A DNA stretch of 64,000 bases from JBELHO01 sp042091375 (GCA_042091375.1 JBELHO010000006.1:1-64000), one strand, 5' to 3'. Positions 45,376 to 55,147 are shown, counted from the stretch's first letter. A program made the numbers and translations. Notes: generated by a model from the letters alone, not told the origin.

Positions 45376-46080
45376 TTGATCACACATACAGAAGATGCAT
45401 CTTGGCCAAACAACTGGCTTGAACCAGCGCAGATCAGCCAATTAAAAGCCGTTATTGCCGCGTGTTTTGCCGGTATATCCAGTGACGATTACTATCAAAA
45501 GTATTTTGCCAATGCGGATATGTTTAAACGCGAACTGCGATTATTTTATGCCAATGATAAGATTGTTGGCTATTGCTTATTCGCCTATGAAAAATTGGCT
45601 AATAACGTCTTGGCCAGAGCCTCAGCGGGGTTTTACCCCGAGTATAGGCACGGCAGTCAGACCCTAGCATTCACAGTACAGCAATCGTTAAAATATTGGT
45701 TAACCCACCCTTGGCAACGCATTTATTTTGCCGACACTATGCTAAGTCCAGCCATGTATAGAGCTATTGCTAAACGGGCTGGCATTACCTATCCAAGTCT
45801 TGCCTACCCCGATCAGGGCAGCGCCTTGTTTAGTCAATTCAATCGAGAGGGTGAAATCAGTCCTTTGACCAAAACCCAATGTTTAGTGTCTACCGGGCGA
45901 AAAACTCAATACAGTGACAAAGACATCATTGCACTTAAAACCAGTGATAAAGCTGAAATCGCCTTTTATTGTAAAGTGAATCCACAATTTACTGAGGGCA
46001 AAGCCCTCTTTGTGATCATGCCTATCAACTTATCACAACTGGTTAAAACCGTAATAAAAAATATTTTCAGCACAAGATAA
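45376..46080 (+). CDS. Putative acetyltransferase-like hypothetical protein
   Basis: A 234-residue protein with an N-terminal acetyltransferase-like half: KRELRLFYANDKIVGYCLFA resembles the beta-strands of the GNAT fold, followed by SAGFYPEYRHGSQTLAF, which sits where the acetyl-CoA loop would be. The C-terminal half is not recognised. The frame starts at a TTG at 45376 with only a weak ribosome site, so the real start may lie further in. It converges on the aldo/keto reductase gene with 17 bases between stops. The GNAT call is tentative. Confidence 0.6.
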   Translation: MITHTEDASWPNNWLEPAQISQLKAVIAACFAGISSDDYYQKYFANADMFKRELRLFYANDKIVGYCLFAYEKLANNVLARASAGFYPEYRHGSQTLAFTVQQSLKYWLTHPWQRIYFADTMLSPAMYRAIAKRAGITYPSLAYPDQGSALFSQFNREGEISPLTKTQCLVSTGRKTQYSDKDIIALKTSDKAEIAFYCKVNPQFTEGKALFVIMPINLSQLVKTVIKNIFSTR

Positions 46081-46097
46081 TTAACTAGTGTGCAGGC

Positions 46098-47150
46098 TTA
46101 ATACGGCATTGGAAATTGTCGCCAAATGTCGTCAACTCGTTGGATAAAATCGTCTGGCAGACTTAAATCAAATGCCGCAATATTCTCTTGTAATTGTGGC
46201 ACAGTAGTGGCACCTATAATGGTTGAAGACACACCATCAATTTGATCACACCATGCCAGAGCAAGCTGGCTTGGGGTAATGTTTAAGTCGGCAGCTAATT
46301 TGCAATAATGAGCTACAGCTTGCTGGGCTTGTTCTGTATCTCTAAACAAGCCATTGCGTTGCATATAAGTCCAACGACTACCCTCCGGCCGAGCATTGCC
46401 CAAGTATTTACCACTTAACATACCCGTAGCTAATGGTGACCAAGGTAAATAGGCAACGTTTTCATGCACGCAATGCTCAATTAAATAAGGCCAGTCTTTG
46501 CTGTGCAGCAAATTAAACTCGTTTTGAATGGAAACAGGTCTTGGTAAATTATGCGCTTCTGCCAGCGCAATAAAGGTGTGAATTCCCCAGGTGGTATCGT
46601 CAGATAAACCGTAATGTTTTATTTTACCGGCTTTAATACATAGATCTAACCCCTGCAATATGTCGAGCATTTGGGCTTTGTGTGCTGCGCTATCGACATC
46701 GCTAAATAAATAGTGATTGGGGCGTTGTTTGCCAAAATGCGGTGAAGTACGATTTGGCCAATGCAATTGATATAAATCGATAGTGTCGATTTGTAGTCGT
46801 TTTAACGAGGCATCAACCGCTTGTATAACGGTATTTCCGCTAATATCACTTGCATTTCTGATCCACGGTAAACCGTTACCGGCAATTTTTGTGGCGATCA
46901 CCCAATTGTCGCGCTTGTCAGGATATTTGGCAAAATAATCACCAATGATCTGCTCTGTTTTGCCATAGGTTTGTGGCGTAGGAGGCACGGCATACATCTC
47001 AGCGGTATCCATAAAATTGATACCCTGCTCAAAAGCGATATTAATTTGCTCAGTTGCTTGTTCAAAGTTATTTTGTAGCCCCCAAGTCATGGTGCCTAAA
47101 CACACCTTAGAAACATTGAGACCCGAACAACCTAACTTAACGTATTGCAT
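46098..47150 (-). CDS. Aldo/keto reductase, Tas-like
   Basis: A 350-residue NADPH-dependent oxidoreductase with a TIM-barrel fold. The catalytic tetrad is visible: Asp48 and Tyr53 in FMDTAEMYAVPP, Lys88 in VIATKIAG, and His in YQLHWPN. The stretch EMYAVPPTPQTYGKTE is characteristic of the E. coli Tas subgroup, whose physiological role is unclear. The NADP-binding end is IGATTVPQLQENI. It is the last clear gene before the tRNA scar and so belongs to the older chromosome side. Confidence 0.93.
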   Translation of the reverse strand: MQYVKLGCSGLNVSKVCLGTMTWGLQNNFEQATEQINIAFEQGINFMDTAEMYAVPPTPQTYGKTEQIIGDYFAKYPDKRDNWVIATKIAGNGLPWIRNASDISGNTVIQAVDASLKRLQIDTIDLYQLHWPNRTSPHFGKQRPNHYLFSDVDSAAHKAQMLDILQGLDLCIKAGKIKHYGLSDDTTWGIHTFIALAEAHNLPRPVSIQNEFNLLHSKDWPYLIEHCVHENVAYLPWSPLATGMLSGKYLGNARPEGSRWTYMQRNGLFRDTEQAQQAVAHYCKLAADLNITPSQLALAWCDQIDGVSSTIIGATTVPQLQENIAAFDLSLPDDFIQRVDDIWRQFPMPY

Positions 47151-47410
47151 TGCATACCTTGTGAAAATCTGTGTTTATAAGGAGGCTAATAATGAAATGA
47201 AAATCGACATTTAGCAATAGTATTGTGTTAAGAATTCGGCGAATGTTAAATCGATTAAGTGATCTTGCTATTGCCCAAAAATCAATAATAACCTTCGCCT
47301 ATTGATCAAGATCATGATGCAAATCAAATCTAGTAGTGAGAGGTGAAATGTTTAGCTAGTTTTATATATCACGCCTGTCAACTAAACACTGATAATCCTA
47401 ACCCTAAACA

Positions 47411-47445
47411 AAAAAACCTACAACGCAATACGCTGTAGGTTTTTT
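47411..47445 (-). terminator. Terminator of the truncated tRNA-Leu gene
   Basis: A perfect 12-bp stem (aaaaaacctaca at 47411-47422, tgtaggtttttt at 47434-47445) with an 11-base loop lies 6 bases beyond the CCA end of the tRNA fragment on the minus strand and ends in a T run. It is the native terminator left on the chromosome side. Confidence 0.85.
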
Positions 47446-47450
47446 ATGTG

Positions 47451-47505
47451 TGGTGCGGATGGTGGGACTTGAACCCACACGAGCATAGCTCACCACCCCC
47501 TCAAG
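47451..47505 (-). tRNA. 3' half of a tRNA-Leu gene (anticodon side to CCA), likely attachment-site scar
   Basis: On the minus strand the sequence gives, in order, an anticodon-loop remnant CTTGAG (fits a GAG anticodon), the long variable arm (gtgagctatgctcgt) of a class II tRNA, a perfect T arm (GTGGG-TTCAAGT-CCCAC), the 3' acceptor strand CATCCGC, A and the encoded CCA. The matching 5' strand GCGGATG, the D arm and the 5' anticodon stem are absent. It cannot form a working tRNA. The fragment retains its terminator, so the break is on the side of higher coordinates. This is the classical product of element integration into a tRNA 3' end. Confidence 0.8.
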
Positions 47506-47755
47506 AAAGGTACTCGTCAAACAACTTATTCACTAAATAACAGTTGGTTAAATATAAAAACTGACTATTCATACAACAAAACTGGCCACAGCACCGGTCA
47601 ATGCCAGTCAGTGGTTCGCCATAAAGTTAGCAACCAAGTAACGGTCTATCCATGAAAATAAAGCTCAATCAAAATGCAAGATGTCACCTATGTGACAAAA
47701 AATTATCATCAATATTGTAAAGTTTCATTATTGCTAGATTTTTTGGAACTAAATT
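47506..47755. other. Left end of the presumed integrated region
   Basis: About 250 bases between the tRNA scar and the first gene of the right-hand block. It contains the Crp-type palindrome and no gene. Bases 47151-47410 on the other side of the scar are also gene-free, with nothing notable. Confidence 0.5.
47682..47697. promoter_or_regulatory. Crp/Fnr-type palindrome upstream of the acyl-CoA dehydrogenase operon
   Basis: TGTCACCTATGTGACA has perfect 6-base arms and differs from the site at 55118-55133 by one base. It lies 58 bases before the start codon at 47756. It is a likely binding site for the Crp-family regulator encoded at 55148-55846, although the global Crp could also recognise it. 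Confidence 0.7.
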
Positions 47756-49561
47756 ATGAGTGCACCTATTCTTAACCGCAGAGATATTGAATTCTTTCTA
47801 TATGAAATGTTCGAAATAGAAAAATTAACCGAACGTGAAAAGTATCAAGATCATGATCGCACAACATTCAATGGGGCAATTGACACCGCACAAGCAATCT
47901 CAGAAAAATACTATGTACCTATTCGTCAAAAAGTCGATGCTAATCAGCCAACTTTTGATGGTGAAAAAATACATATTTTACCCGAAATAAAAGAAGGCTT
48001 AGATGCAGTATTAGAGGCCGGCTTAAGCTCTCCAACCTCTGATTATGAAATGGGTGGTATGCAATTGCCGATGGTAGCTGCCAGTGGAGCTTTTGCTTAC
48101 CTTTCCGCAGCAGCTAGTACGAGTTTAGGCTACATTTCACTCACTCACGCAAATTGTAATTTAATTGAGACATATGGCACCAAAAAACAAAGAGAGAAAT
48201 GGGTAATACCTCAACGTGAAGGTCGATTCTATGGAACTATGGCGATGACAGAGCCTAGTGCAGGTTCAGGCTTAGCTGATTTAATCACAAGTGCAATTAA
48301 ACAAGAAGACGGAAGTTACAGAATAACGGGTAATAAAATATGGATATCTGGCGGCGATCATAACTTATCTGAAAACATAGTTCATTTGGTATTAGCCAGA
48401 GTTAAAGGAGCCCCAAAAGGCGTAAAGGGAATTTCATTATTCATCGTGCCTAAATTTTTAGTGAATGATGATGGAAGCATTGGTGAACGGAATGAAGTCG
48501 CATTAGCTGGTCTTTTCCATAAAATGGGCGGCAGAGGCCACACCTCTACAGCACTTAGCTTTGGTGAAGGTGATGGTGCAGTAGGTTACCTAGTAGGAGA
48601 AGAAAATAAAGGTCTCATGTACATGTTTCATATGATGAATGAAGCTCGTATTTTAGTTGGGACAGGTGCTGCATTAACTGCGCTTACTGGTTTTCAATAC
48701 TCATTATATTATGCTAAAGAACGCCCTCAAGGGCGTTTACTCTCATGTAAAGATCCTGAATCTCCGCCAGTAAACATTATTGAGCACCCTGATGTTAAAA
48801 GAATGCTATTGACACAAAAGGCTTATGCTGAAGGCGCATATGCATTATGTCTATACGGTCATCAATTGGCAGATGACTCGAAGACGGCATTAACTGAAGA
48901 AGAAAGAAAACATGCCACGCTAGTACTTGATTTCTTAACCCCCATTATAAAAAGCTGGCCGTCGGAGTTCGGTCCAAAGTCCAATGATCTTGCCATTCAA
49001 ATACTAGGAGGCCACGGTTACGTTGACGAGCACCCTGTTGAAATGTTTTATCGCGATAACCGTTTAAACCCAATTCATGAAGGTACAACTGGCATTCAAT
49101 CGCTTGATTTATTATGCCGTAAAGTGCCAATGAATAAGTTTAAAGGCTATGAAGCTTTTTTATCTGTTATTGGGGAAACCGCAGCTGAATGTAAAGACAA
49201 TGAGAACTTATCTCCTTTTGCTCATTCATTGGAAAAAGCGGTTAGCAATTTAAGGGAAGTAACCACTGCAGTATTAACTGCAGCCCAATCAAAAAACCCT
49301 GACTTAGTATTCTCTAACTCTGTAAGTTACTTGAACATGTTTGGTCACATAACCATCGCGTGGTTATGGTTAAGACAAGGTGTAATTGCTTCAAAGGCTT
49401 TAGCGCTTGAACCTCACAATGATGAGCAAAAGTTCTACAAAGGTAAAATTCAAGCAATGAAGTATTTTTTCAATAGCGAGTTACCTTTGACTTATCACTG
49501 GGGTGACCTAGTTAAGACTATCGACAGCACTTCATTTGATACACAAGCTGATTGGTTCTAA
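47756..49561 (+). CDS. Acyl-CoA dehydrogenase, DmdC-like (second copy)
   Basis: A 601-residue flavoprotein, collinear without gaps with the copy at 29762-31567 and identical to it over long runs (for example the region around GISLFIVPKFLVNDDGS). The motifs are GTMAMTEPSAGSGLADL and NPIHEGTTGIQSLDL (catalytic base). Synonymous positions differ widely and are more AT-rich here, so the two copies are old paralogues or came by transfer, not by recent duplication. It starts the right-hand catabolic block behind a Crp-type palindrome and is followed after 32 bases by another dehydrogenase, forming an operon. Confidence 0.93.
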   Translation: MSAPILNRRDIEFFLYEMFEIEKLTEREKYQDHDRTTFNGAIDTAQAISEKYYVPIRQKVDANQPTFDGEKIHILPEIKEGLDAVLEAGLSSPTSDYEMGGMQLPMVAASGAFAYLSAAASTSLGYISLTHANCNLIETYGTKKQREKWVIPQREGRFYGTMAMTEPSAGSGLADLITSAIKQEDGSYRITGNKIWISGGDHNLSENIVHLVLARVKGAPKGVKGISLFIVPKFLVNDDGSIGERNEVALAGLFHKMGGRGHTSTALSFGEGDGAVGYLVGEENKGLMYMFHMMNEARILVGTGAALTALTGFQYSLYYAKERPQGRLLSCKDPESPPVNIIEHPDVKRMLLTQKAYAEGAYALCLYGHQLADDSKTALTEEERKHATLVLDFLTPIIKSWPSEFGPKSNDLAIQILGGHGYVDEHPVEMFYRDNRLNPIHEGTTGIQSLDLLCRKVPMNKFKGYEAFLSVIGETAAECKDNENLSPFAHSLEKAVSNLREVTTAVLTAAQSKNPDLVFSNSVSYLNMFGHITIAWLWLRQGVIASKALALEPHNDEQKFYKGKIQAMKYFFNSELPLTYHWGDLVKTIDSTSFDTQADWF

Positions 49562-49593
49562 CAACTTAAATTACAACGTTAAAAGAGAATAAT

Positions 49594-51393
49594 ATGTTTG
49601 AATATAGAGCGCCTTTGCGTGATTTTAAATTTGCCACTCAAGAGCTATTTAACAGCGAGGAGCATTACCAGAAGCTTAACTATAAAGATGCTTCATCTGA
49701 GATAATTGACGCGGTTTTATCGGAAGCAGCTAAATTTACTGAGCAAGTTATCGCCCCCATCAATCAAATTGGCGATCAACAAGGTTGTCACTGGGAAAAT
49801 GGTAAGGTAACAACACCAGACGGTTTTAAAGATGCTTACCGACAATATATTGAAGGTGGCTGGCCAACACTTTCACAATCGGTAGAGTTTGGTGGTCAAG
49901 GGCTGCCGCATTCATTAAATACTATGGTCAGTGAAATGCTTTCTTCTGCTAATCATAGCTTTGCCATGTATCCTGGCCTGAGCCACGGCTGTATGTCAAC
50001 ATTAGAGTATCACGGAACTGAACAACAAAAAAACATGTTTATGCCACACCTTGTCGATGGCACATGGACAGGCACGATGTGCTTAACCGAATCTCATTGC
50101 GGTACGGACCTAGGGTTACTCAGTACCAAGGCCGAGTTAAACGACGATGGCACCTACTCGCTTAATGGCAGTAAGATTTTTATCTCTGCCGGCGAACATG
50201 ATCTATCAGAGAATATTGTGCATTTAGTGATCGCAAGAGCGATAGATTCACCCAAAGGTACTAAAGGCATATCGTTATTTATCGTACCTAAATTTAATGT
50301 TAATGACGATGGCACAGTTAGCGATGAAAATGGCGTAAGCTGTGGTTCTATTGAACATAAAATGGGCATTAACGGTAATGCTACTTGTGTGATTAATTTT
50401 GACAATGCCAAGGGCTATTTAATTGGTGAAAAGAATCGCGGATTAAACTGCATGTTTACCTTTATGAATGGCGCTCGGTTAGGAGTTGCAAATGAAGGTG
50501 TTGCAGCATCTGAAGCAGCTTTCCAAGGCTCTCTGGCTTATGCTAAAGATCGACTACAAATGCGATCTATGTCTGGGGTTAAAAATCCTAGCGGCCCTGC
50601 TGACCCTATCATTGTTCACCCCGATGTTAGGCGCATGTTATTAACACAAAAATCTATCGCCGAAGGAGGTAGAGCGTTGGTTGCTTATTTAGGTCAATTA
50701 GTCGATACCACTCACGCGGGCAAAACACAGCAAGACATTATTGAAGCCAATAATCGTTTAGCGCTACTTACCCCTATTGCCAAAGCATTTTTAACTGAAA
50801 CTGCTGTCGATAATACCAGTTACGGTATTCAAGTATTTGGTGGCCATGGTTTTATTAAAGAATGGGGTATGGAGCAATTGCTTAGAGATACTAAGATTTG
50901 CTGTTTATACGAAGGTACTACAGGTATTCAAGCACTTGATTTAATCGGCCGTAAAGTACTTGGCAATAAAGGCGAACTACTCAACAACTTTACTGCTGAA
51001 ATCATCGATTTCTGTCAAAGAAATCAGCATGGCAACCTTGGCGAATATTGCGCTACATTGCATGAATATGTCGAGTTATGGCAAGAAGTCACTAAAGATA
51101 TTGCCATGAAATCAGCGGTAAATGCCGATGAAATAGGCGCTGCATCTGTAGATTACTTAATGCTTTCAGGCTATATCGTCTTAGCATTCATGTGGATCCA
51201 GTCAGCAAAAACAGCACAACAAGCATTAAATGAGCAAGCATCAGAAACTGATTTTTATCAAGCGAAACTACATACGGCAGAATTCTATTTTGATCGTATT
51301 TTACCGAAAGCACACGGTCACTTAGCCTGTTTACGTAATGGTGCTAAAAGCCTAATGACGATGTCAGAAGAGCAATTTAGTTTGTCGATTTAA
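49594..51393 (+). CDS. Acyl-CoA dehydrogenase, DmdC-like (divergent paralogue)
   Basis: A 599-residue member of the same large acyl-CoA dehydrogenase branch, more distant from the other two. It shows GTMCLTESHCGTDLGLL (FAD and substrate region), GISLFIVPKFNVNDDGT, and CCLYEGTTGIQALDL with the catalytic Glu. Its N-terminus (MFEYRAPLRDFKFATQELF) matches the DmdC type most closely. AAAAGAG precedes the ATG. The two adjacent dehydrogenases may form a heteromer or act on successive intermediates; this is inference from pairing. Confidence 0.92.
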   Translation: MFEYRAPLRDFKFATQELFNSEEHYQKLNYKDASSEIIDAVLSEAAKFTEQVIAPINQIGDQQGCHWENGKVTTPDGFKDAYRQYIEGGWPTLSQSVEFGGQGLPHSLNTMVSEMLSSANHSFAMYPGLSHGCMSTLEYHGTEQQKNMFMPHLVDGTWTGTMCLTESHCGTDLGLLSTKAELNDDGTYSLNGSKIFISAGEHDLSENIVHLVIARAIDSPKGTKGISLFIVPKFNVNDDGTVSDENGVSCGSIEHKMGINGNATCVINFDNAKGYLIGEKNRGLNCMFTFMNGARLGVANEGVAASEAAFQGSLAYAKDRLQMRSMSGVKNPSGPADPIIVHPDVRRMLLTQKSIAEGGRALVAYLGQLVDTTHAGKTQQDIIEANNRLALLTPIAKAFLTETAVDNTSYGIQVFGGHGFIKEWGMEQLLRDTKICCLYEGTTGIQALDLIGRKVLGNKGELLNNFTAEIIDFCQRNQHGNLGEYCATLHEYVELWQEVTKDIAMKSAVNADEIGAASVDYLMLSGYIVLAFMWIQSAKTAQQALNEQASETDFYQAKLHTAEFYFDRILPKAHGHLACLRNGAKSLMTMSEEQFSLSI

Positions 51394-51758
51394 GACTAAG
51401 AAGATTTAAGCCATGTAAATTCAAAAAGCGATTGTGGACAATCTATCATCACAACAAAATGAGCTCTCTCTGATGATAAGTGAAGAACAAGATATGCCGC
51501 TTAGCTTTGCTTATAGCGTGGTAGCGTATCACTATGGAAAAAAATTGCCAAGTACTGCTATTTGCACAAGCTACAGGAAAACCATAAATAATCAGTGATG
51601 AATCAGCAAAATCAGCTTTTCAAATGGCTGGTTCTAAAACTGCGGGGTTTTTTAGCTTTTATTCAATTTTTGATATGATCAGTAAGGAGCAACAAAATAT
51701 GTTTGATTAACGAAAAAACAGCTTAACAATTACCCCGTAACGTTGGCGTTATTCAATA
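51394..51758. other. Spacer with a possible gene remnant, 365 bases
   Basis: An open stretch from about 51420 encodes some 59 residues without a start codon (IQKAIVDNLSSQQ..., SFAYSVVAYHYGKKLPSTA) and stops at 51595. No family is recognised. A poorly defined ORF tail near 51700 ends in tttgattaa. It may be debris of a deleted gene between two converging operons. No clear terminator is seen. Confidence 0.35.
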
Positions 51759-52586
51759 TTAATCAGCTTTCCGTTTGGCTAAAACACCTTTTTCAAAACC
51801 TAATATTTTTTCATATATTTCCGGAAACCATCGAACAATTCGGTCAAGCAATTTGGCGTCACCACCGACTAAAATACGGCGCTTTTTCTTATCAATTCCT
51901 TGTAAAATGATACTAGCGGCTTGCTCTGCGGTTGTTTTAGCTTGCTTGTTAAAGTCATCTAGTATTTTGCTACGCTCTACATGTGGTGATGATATTTTTG
52001 CGCTATTAGTAATGTTGGTTTTAATGCCTCCAGGGTGAACACAATATACAGAAACATTAGTACCTGCCATTTCCATTTTTAGGGCTTCGGTAAAACCACG
52101 TACGGCAAATTTTGATGAGTTATAAGCACTTTGTAACGGCAACGATAATAAACCAAATAAGCTTGAAACATTCACAATATGGGCATCGTTTGATTTTTTA
52201 AGGTGAGATAAAAATGCATTTGTGCCGTGTACCGTGCCCCAAAAATTAATGTTCATTAGCCAATGAAAATCTTCTAAAGATTGATTTTCAACAGAATCAA
52301 TTAAACTAACGCCTGCGTTATTAAATAAGAAATCAACTTGCCCATATTTATCAACAACTTCATCTGCAAAGGCGATAAATGCATTGTTGTCAGCAACATC
52401 GACATCTTTTATAAAACATTGCACATCTAACGATTCTACTTGTTCTTTTATTTTTTCTAAGCCGTCTATATTTCTATCAATAAGTGCCAAGTTACAGCCT
52501 TTTTGTGCAAGCTGCATTGCCAACTCGTAACCAATGCCTGACGCAGCGCCGCTAACTACGGCTGTTTTGTTTTTATATTGAGTCAT
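51759..52586 (-). CDS. Short-chain dehydrogenase/reductase
   Basis: A 275-residue NAD(P)-dependent oxidoreductase from the ATG at 52586, 10 bases after the stop of the preceding hydrolase gene; a much longer frame would overlap that gene. The cofactor motif SGAASGIG spans residues 12-19, NNAG lies at 89-92, the catalytic Ser is in NVSSLFG, and the Tyr155/Lys159 pair is in SAYNSSK. The C-terminal EKILGFEKGVLAKRK is basic and may be membrane-associated. It is third in the monooxygenase operon and could oxidise the alcohol freed by ester hydrolysis, by inference. Confidence 0.93.
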   Translation of the reverse strand: MTQYKNKTAVVSGAASGIGYELAMQLAQKGCNLALIDRNIDGLEKIKEQVESLDVQCFIKDVDVADNNAFIAFADEVVDKYGQVDFLFNNAGVSLIDSVENQSLEDFHWLMNINFWGTVHGTNAFLSHLKKSNDAHIVNVSSLFGLLSLPLQSAYNSSKFAVRGFTEALKMEMAGTNVSVYCVHPGGIKTNITNSAKISSPHVERSKILDDFNKQAKTTAEQAASIILQGIDKKKRRILVGGDAKLLDRIVRWFPEIYEKILGFEKGVLAKRKAD

Positions 52587-52596
52587 ACGTAGGCTC

Positions 52597-53532
52597 TTAT
52601 GTGTTATTTGAACTAGCCGAATTGGCAGGGTTAGGTAAATGAGGTTGAATAAATTGAACAATATCTTGCACAATTTCTGGCAATAATGAGCTTGGAAAGT
52701 TGTGTCCCATATTCGGATAGATTTTCAATTCGCTATTAGGGATTGCCTTTGCTGTCGCTTTACCGCACTCAACTTTAACTAACATATCAGCATCACCATG
52801 CAACACTAAACTTGGGATAGTTAATTGATTTAATAGTGATGTTCTATTTTTAGCGCAAAGAATTGCTAATATTTGTCGGGCAGTGCCTTTTGTGGTAATA
52901 CCTCTTTTAACCATGCTTTCAACATATTCATTTAGATCATTCATGTCTTCTTGGTATGTTTCTCCACCTAGCAATTGCCACTTATTAATGTGATATTGCA
53001 GTCTGTCTTCATAGGCGTTTGATTTAGGCTTTTTGGCAAGTTCTTCACCAACCGACTTTTCCATTTTAGGTAAAGATTTATCACCCGTTGTCGACATGAT
53101 AGAGGTTAATGTGACAACTAATTCAGGTTGATGTATCGCTAATAATTGCGCGATCATTCCCCCCATCGACGTACCTACCACATGAACTTTATCTATTGCT
53201 AATTGCTTTAATAACGCCACCACATCATTTTTCATATCGTCTAAGTGATATGGCGGGTTAACCGAGAATCCTAGTTTTTTCTTCAATAAAAACCAGACAA
53301 AATTAGGCACTTTTAAATGTTCTTGTAGTTGCGACTGTCCAATATCGCGATTATCAACCAACAGCACTCTAAAGCCTTGTGCTACAAAGCTATTAACCAT
53401 TTTACTTGGCCAACCCGTTAAAGGGGTACTTAAGCCATGTATCAACAAGAGCACAGGATCTTGCTCATTACCATGGAGTTGATAAGCTAATTTAATACCA
53501 TTAACTTGCGCTTTTGTGTCGATAAAACTCAT
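52597..53532 (-). CDS. Alpha/beta hydrolase
   Basis: A 311-residue cytoplasmic hydrolase with LLLIHGLSTPLTGWP (oxyanion), VDNRDIGQSQ, the nucleophile elbow GTSMGG (Ser122), the Asp in LVLHGDADMLV and the His in NMGHNFP. It lies between a Baeyer-Villiger-type monooxygenase (16 bases before it) and an SDR (10 bases after it) in one operon, the usual context of an esterase or lactonase that opens the ester made by the monooxygenase. Mycobacterial EthA is also found near hydrolases. Substrate unknown. Confidence 0.92.
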   Translation of the reverse strand: MSFIDTKAQVNGIKLAYQLHGNEQDPVLLLIHGLSTPLTGWPSKMVNSFVAQGFRVLLVDNRDIGQSQLQEHLKVPNFVWFLLKKKLGFSVNPPYHLDDMKNDVVALLKQLAIDKVHVVGTSMGGMIAQLLAIHQPELVVTLTSIMSTTGDKSLPKMEKSVGEELAKKPKSNAYEDRLQYHINKWQLLGGETYQEDMNDLNEYVESMVKRGITTKGTARQILAILCAKNRTSLLNQLTIPSLVLHGDADMLVKVECGKATAKAIPNSELKIYPNMGHNFPSSLLPEIVQDIVQFIQPHLPNPANSASSNNT

Positions 53533-53548
53533 TAACTTCCCTTATGGT

Positions 53549-55030
53549 CTACTTGTAGATAAATAGGTCGTCGTCTAAGTTGACCTTAGGCAGTAATTCT
53601 TTTTCAGACCAATAGTCTTGCGTATGTTGCCACTCTGCTTTATTACCACGTTTGGGTAACAAATGCATAGAGCGCGTCATATAGCCCGGATTAAACTCAT
53701 CAGTATCTATCCAAGGTAATAATTCCATATCTTTGTCTTCGTCACGTAAAGTCATGGTGACTTGTTTCACTTGCTTGTCATCCATATGCTTTAATAAACG
53801 ACAAATGAAATCGCCAATTAAATCGACACGTAATGTCCAACTTGCTCTGAAATAGCCCATAACCCACGCCATATTTGGCACCCCGGTGAACATTAAACCA
53901 CGATAGCCAACCGTTTGAGAAAAATCGACAACTTCGTCATCTACTGAATATTCAATACCACCTAAGACTGATAAATTAAAACCTGTTGCGGAAATAATAA
54001 TATCAGCATCTAACTGTTCACCTGACTTTAAGCGAATGCCTGTTTCGTTAAAGCACTCTATTTGGTCTGTCACTATACTGGCTTTTCCTGCGCGAATACC
54101 GGCAAATATATCGCCATCTGGCACTACCGCAATGCGCTGGCGCCAAGGGTTATAGTTAGGTGTAAAGTGTTTATCAACATCAAAGTCATCATCAAGGTGT
54201 TCTTTAACACCATCGATTAATGCTTTTTTCACTTCCGCAGGGTATTTCTGCGCCATTTCAATAAAGCCTGCTTGTTCCTGCAATATTTGTTGGCGGGTTA
54301 TTTCATGAATCCATGCGTCATCTATGTTTAATGCGCGAAGCTGATCTGTTAATGGATTCTCATTCTTTTTTGGAAAGAAGTAAGTTGGTGAGCGCTGCAA
54401 TACCGTGACATGTTCACTTTCACTAGCAATTACAGGAGCTAAGGTCGCTGCCGTTGCTCCTGAGCCAATAATGACTACCTTCTTATCTTTATAATCTAAA
54501 TCTTCTGGCCAGTTTTGAGGGTGAACCAATTGACCTTGGTACTTTTCTGTTCCTTGCCATTTAGGTATATAACCTTGTTTATGATCGTAATAACCTTGGC
54601 ACATCCATAAGAATTCAGCGGTAAACGTTTTAATTTCTTGCGTAAGCTTATTTAAAACGTTCACCGTCCAAAGCTGCGTTTCATTACACCAATTAGCATG
54701 ATTAACATGATGGCTATAACGAATATGTGATGATAAGTCTTTTTCATCGATGACTTCATGCATGTAATTAAGAATTTCTTCACCACTGGCGATTGGCGCA
54801 CCAGTCCATGGCTTAAAACGATAACCAAAAGTAAATAAATCACTGTCAGAACGAATACCAGGATACTTATGCGTTAACCAAGTACCACCAAAGCTTTCCA
54901 TACCATCTAAAATACATAAACTTTTATTAGGGTGTTGTTCTTTTAAATGCACCGCTGAGCCAATACCAGAAATACCCGCGCCAATTATTAAGACGTCAAA
55001 GTGCTCGGTGTTTCCATTAGATGTATTCAT
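53549..55030 (-). CDS. EthA-like Baeyer-Villiger flavin monooxygenase
   Basis: A 493-residue FAD- and NADPH-dependent monooxygenase. The FAD motif GAGISG spans residues 17-22 and the NADP motif GSGATA lies at about 189-194. Between them is the Baeyer-Villiger fingerprint as Y-x-G-x3-H-x3-W-P (YQGQLVHPQNWP; the usual first residue is Phe). Long segments match M. tuberculosis EthA (YPGIRSDSD, GFRFKPWTG-like, WPEDLDY). EthA-type enzymes insert oxygen next to a ketone, giving an ester. The gene heads a three-gene operon with a hydrolase and an SDR and has a perfect Crp-type palindrome 88 bases upstream. Confidence 0.93.
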   Translation of the reverse strand: MNTSNGNTEHFDVLIIGAGISGIGSAVHLKEQHPNKSLCILDGMESFGGTWLTHKYPGIRSDSDLFTFGYRFKPWTGAPIASGEEILNYMHEVIDEKDLSSHIRYSHHVNHANWCNETQLWTVNVLNKLTQEIKTFTAEFLWMCQGYYDHKQGYIPKWQGTEKYQGQLVHPQNWPEDLDYKDKKVVIIGSGATAATLAPVIASESEHVTVLQRSPTYFFPKKNENPLTDQLRALNIDDAWIHEITRQQILQEQAGFIEMAQKYPAEVKKALIDGVKEHLDDDFDVDKHFTPNYNPWRQRIAVVPDGDIFAGIRAGKASIVTDQIECFNETGIRLKSGEQLDADIIISATGFNLSVLGGIEYSVDDEVVDFSQTVGYRGLMFTGVPNMAWVMGYFRASWTLRVDLIGDFICRLLKHMDDKQVKQVTMTLRDEDKDMELLPWIDTDEFNPGYMTRSMHLLPKRGNKAEWQHTQDYWSEKELLPKVNLDDDLFIYK

Positions 55031-55117
55031 AATTTACTACTCTATTTTACAAAAAGTGAATATTCACTCAGTGGTTATGTATTTATCTAAAATTTAGTGA
55101 CAAACGGCCTTTCACTC

Positions 55118-55133
55118 TGTCACCTAGGTGACA
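55118..55133. promoter_or_regulatory. Perfect Crp/Fnr-type palindrome between monooxygenase and regulator genes
   Basis: TGTCACCTAGGTGACA is a perfect 16-bp palindrome 88 bases before the monooxygenase start and 15 bases after the stop of the Crp-family gene. It differs by one base from the site at 47682-47697. It probably controls the monooxygenase operon. Confidence 0.75.
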
Positions 55134-55147
55134 TGAACAAATAAATT

